DNA of 34,731 nt from a virus. The stretch spans positions 1-34,731 of IMG/VR virus record IMGVR_UViG_3300025483_000040; one strand, 5' to 3'. This document shows, one piece after another, positions 32,935 to 34,731 of the stretch. The position numbers were made by a program, and so were the translations under genes. Positions within the stretch are counted from its first letter, which is position 1. Each line of letters starts with the position of its first letter. The notes beneath the pieces were generated by a model. That model saw only the letters and a program-made list of their open reading frames with translations, was not told where the DNA came from and searched no databases.

Positions 32935-32937
32935 ATA
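32930..32937 (+). promoter_or_regulatory. T4-type late promoter overlapping the 175-aa gene's stop codon
   Basis: AATAAATA fits NATAAATA and includes the TAA stop (32932-32934). It lies 27 bases before the ATG at 32965. Confidence 0.7.
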
Positions 32938-32964
32938 ATACACACACCATTTCATGTGATAACT

Positions 32965-33162
32965 ATGGACCCCGCACAACTCAAAGCAAATTTTGAAGAG
33001 CAGATTGCTTCCACAGAAAAGCAAATTGCTGAACTAGAAGAAAACCTTGTAAAAGCAAAAGAATATAAACTGAAGTTGGTTGGAGGACTGGAAACTCTAG
33101 GTCTTCTAGAAGATAAACCTGAAGAAGCAGCAGCACCTGCGGCAGAAACAACAGAAGAATAA
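32965..33162 (+). CDS. 65-aa coiled-coil protein with acidic tail
   Basis: The chosen start is ATG 32965 (MDPAQLKANF); the frame also offers a GTG nine bases earlier, which has no better ribosome site. Residues about 5-40 form a strongly charged helix with Leu/Ile/Ala heptad spacing (FEEQIASTEKQIAELEENL), predicting a coiled coil. The last 20 residues are Ala/Glu-rich (KPEEAAAPAAETTEE) and probably disordered. It has its own late promoter and is closed by a hairpin terminator, so it forms a one-gene unit just before the neck genes. Function unknown; the position suggests a minor virion or assembly protein. Confidence 0.8.
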   Translation: MDPAQLKANFEEQIASTEKQIAELEENLVKAKEYKLKLVGGLETLGLLEDKPEEAAAPAAETTEE

Positions 33163-33169
33163 CTCCCAG

Positions 33170-33204
33170 ATCCCTTCTTCCTAAATAGGTAAGAAGGGAT
33201 TTTT
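33170..33204 (+). terminator. Hairpin terminator between the coiled-coil gene and gp13
   Basis: ATCCCTTCTT (33170-33179) pairs perfectly with AAGAAGGGAT (33191-33200), followed by TTTT. The 11-base loop can extend the stem with CCT/AGG. It ends only seven bases before the gp13 ATG, so its right arm also lies in the gp13 leader, where AAGGG is the only ribosome-site-like stretch. Confidence 0.85.
33180..33187 (+). promoter_or_regulatory. Variant late-promoter-like octamer in the terminator loop, before gp13
   Basis: CCTAAATA, one mismatch from NATAAATA, lies wholly in the loop of the hairpin at 33170-33200. With T4 late-promoter spacing, transcription would start near 33194, inside the right arm, leaving a gp13 leader of about 18 bases that cannot form the hairpin. 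Confidence 0.45.
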
Positions 33205-33211
33205 GTGTGTA

Positions 33212-34012
33212 ATGGCGTCTCCAAACTCTAGATCTGATCTTATCACTTATTGTAAGAGACAGTTGGGTGAGCCTGTCTTACAAGTAAACATTGATGATGA
33301 ACAGGTAAATAACGTTATTGATGATACATTCCAGTTCTTTCAAGAGAACTGCTACAATGGCATGGAGCGTGCTTACTTATATCATGAAATTACCGCTGAT
33401 GATAAAACAAGATTTGCTGACAGCATAACTACCACAGAAGGATCAACAAACTGGAAAGAAGCAACCAACTATATTCCTATTCCAGATCATGTAGTTGGTA
33501 TTACTAGAGTCTTTGGTCTTGTTAGCAATTCAATCCGTTCCAATCTTTTTGGTGTTGAGTACCAATTGTTTTTGAATGATCTTTATGCATTCGGATCACT
33601 TGATATTCTGAATTATTATATGAACAAACAATATCTAGAAACTCTCGATATGGTCCTAAACAATGGATCATTTCAACAGTTCAGATTTACAGCACGCCGC
33701 GATCGTTTGTACTTAGATATTGCTAAAGACTTCCTCAAGGAAGGAACTAATGTTCTTATTGAGTGCCACCGTCTCAATGATCCCACAGACGCCACAGAGA
33801 TGAACAATGATATGTTTGTCAAGAAGTATGCAACTGCTTTAATGAAGAGGCAGTGGGGACAAAACTTAATTAAATATAACAACGTTCAACTTCCTGGCGG
33901 TATTACTCTCAATGGTAGAGAACTTTATACAGACGCACTAGCAGAAATTGAGAAAATCGAAAGCGAAGTTCTCAGTAAGTATGCAATCCCACCCATGGAC
34001 ATGATCGGATAA
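33212..34012 (+). CDS. gp13: Neck protein gp13
   Basis: 266 aa from ATG 33212 (MASPNSRSDLITYCKRQLGE). An in-frame TTG at 33203 lies in the T-run of the terminator and is an unlikely start. In T4, gp13 with gp14 forms the neck that closes the filled head and accepts the tail. The N-terminal pattern, CKRQLGEPVLQVNIDDEQVN with IDDTFQFF, and the C-terminal KRQWGQNLIKYNNVQLPGGI with LNGREL are hallmarks of T4-like gp13 (W-G-x-N-L-x-K-x-x-x-x-Q-L-P-G-G-x-x-x-N-G). Length is somewhat under the T4 protein's roughly 309 aa, as usual in cyanophages. gp14 follows one base after the stop, so the two are probably translated together. Confidence 0.93.
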   Translation: MASPNSRSDLITYCKRQLGEPVLQVNIDDEQVNNVIDDTFQFFQENCYNGMERAYLYHEITADDKTRFADSITTTEGSTNWKEATNYIPIPDHVVGITRVFGLVSNSIRSNLFGVEYQLFLNDLYAFGSLDILNYYMNKQYLETLDMVLNNGSFQQFRFTARRDRLYLDIAKDFLKEGTNVLIECHRLNDPTDATEMNNDMFVKKYATALMKRQWGQNLIKYNNVQLPGGITLNGRELYTDALAEIEKIESEVLSKYAIPPMDMIG

Positions 34013-34013
34013 A

Positions 34014-34731
34014 ATGCCTACTAGTTCCTATTTCCCAACTTACTATCAAGGTGATTCTGGTGAGCAAAACCTCTACCAGGATCTTGTAGACGAACAAGTT
34101 AAATTGTTTGGAACAGATATCTATTATCTACCAAGAACTATTCTGCAAGATAACACACTAGAAGAAGTTAGATATTCTAAGTATCAAGAGCAATTCCAAG
34201 TTGAAATGCTTTTACAGAATGTAACTGGATTTGCTGATGGCACAGAGTTTGTCAGTAAATTTGGTCTACGTATTACAGATGAAGTATTATTTCGTATTTC
34301 TACCAGAAGATGGGATGAAGTTGTTGCAGCAAACAATCCAACTTTAACGTATGATGGAAGACCTAATGAAGGAGACCTTTTATATTTTTCATTAACAAAA
34401 GACATCTACGAAATTAAATATGTAGAAAAAGAATCTCCGTTCTACCAGTTTGGCAAAATTCAATTTTACACACTAACTGCAGAACTTTACGAACTTGGCA
34501 GCGATTCCTTCGATACTGGCGTTGATGAGATTGATGATATCGAATTGGAATTTGCACCTGCAATTAAACTTGTCATGGATCCTGGTGGTTCTGGTGACTT
34601 TACTGTTGGTGAAGAAGTTGTTGGTGATGAGTTCCTTGCTAAAGCAACAGCAACAACAGACGGTGATGCTGTAGATAGCATTACGATTACTGATAGTGGA
34701 TTGCATTACAATTCCTCGTTACCACCTACAG
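34014..34731 (+). CDS. gp14: Neck protein gp14, 3' partial
   Basis: 239 residues are visible from ATG 34014, one base after gp13. [18 protein letters not shown] matches T4 gp14 (LVAESIQMRGVECYYVPR). [14 protein letters not shown] matches FGMQVQDEVTLSIN, and [20 protein letters not shown] matches [29 protein letters not shown] and LTAELYELG also follow. T4 gp14 is 256 aa. Here, after the conserved part (about residue 180), a G-x-x-Y beta module begins ([13 protein letters not shown], then [17 protein letters not shown]) of the same type as in the giant fibre genes, and the window ends inside it. The complete protein must therefore be longer or rearranged compared with T4. Confidence 0.95.
   Translation, partial: [239 protein letters not shown]

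Noticed and set aside
32956-32958. GTG at 32956 as the start of the small coiled-coil gene
   Set aside because: ATG 32965 is nine bases downstream in the same frame and gives the more usual start; GTG has no better ribosome site.
33203-33205. TTG at 33203 as the start of gp13
   Set aside because: It lies in the T-run of the terminator; ATG 33212 gives the expected MASPNSRSDL start.

Overview
This window is a late structural-gene block of a T4-like myovirus, most likely a marine cyanophage (host Synechococcus or Prochlorococcus). Three genes can be tied to T4 by motifs I recognise: the baseplate wedge protein gp8, and the neck proteins gp13 and gp14. The gene in front of gp8 is most likely a hugely enlarged gp7. 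The cyanophage call rests on this gene order, on a giant DUF4815-type virion protein after gp8, on a small conserved coiled-coil protein after it, on T4-type late promoters (NATAAATA), and on AT-rich DNA. A T4-like pelagiphage of SAR11 remains possible. No auxiliary metabolic gene is present to settle the host.

Layout, all genes on the + strand and almost no non-coding DNA: (i) 2-5941, 3' part of a gp7-like baseplate wedge gene; (ii) 6000-7796 gp8, preceded by overlapping late promoters and closed by a strong terminator; (iii) 7892-16339 a 2815-aa DUF4815-like virion protein with its own late promoter; (iv) 16349-16555 a 68-aa coiled-coil protein overlapping (v) 16542-21419, a 1625-aa modular virion protein with two cupredoxin-like domains; (vi) 21422-21922 a 166-aa virion protein; (vii) 21969-31004 a 3011-aa tail-fibre-like protein containing a beta-helix; (viii) 31033-32391 three tandem genes sharing one 35-residue module, the last carrying a glycine-rich adhesin-like domain; (ix) 32407-32934 and 32965-33162, two small accessory proteins; (x) 33212-34012 gp13 and 34014 to the window end gp14 (partial). 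No stretch over 300 bases lacks a gene. I see no tRNA, CRISPR array, insertion sequence or integrase.

How the parts probably work together: gp7 and gp8 build the baseplate wedge. The giant proteins at 7892, 16542 and 21969 probably form or decorate the baseplate periphery and fibres that touch the host. The small-module genes and the glycine-rich protein look like a fibre-tip cassette. gp13 and gp14 join head to tail. Late promoters divide the block into several transcription units.

The most unusual features are: a predicted type-1-copper (cupredoxin) site inside a virion protein, interrupted by an inserted domain, with a ligand-poor paralogue upstream; a small set of domains (a G-x-G-Y beta module, a Cys-Arg-Arg-Asp helical module, an N-G-V-x-Q module and a Y-N/F-N-D-G-S-x-W module) copied repeatedly within and across neighbouring structural genes, including the neck gene gp14; and a late-promoter-like octamer in the loop of the terminator hairpin just ahead of gp13. 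Family assignments come from motif recognition by eye; no search was run.
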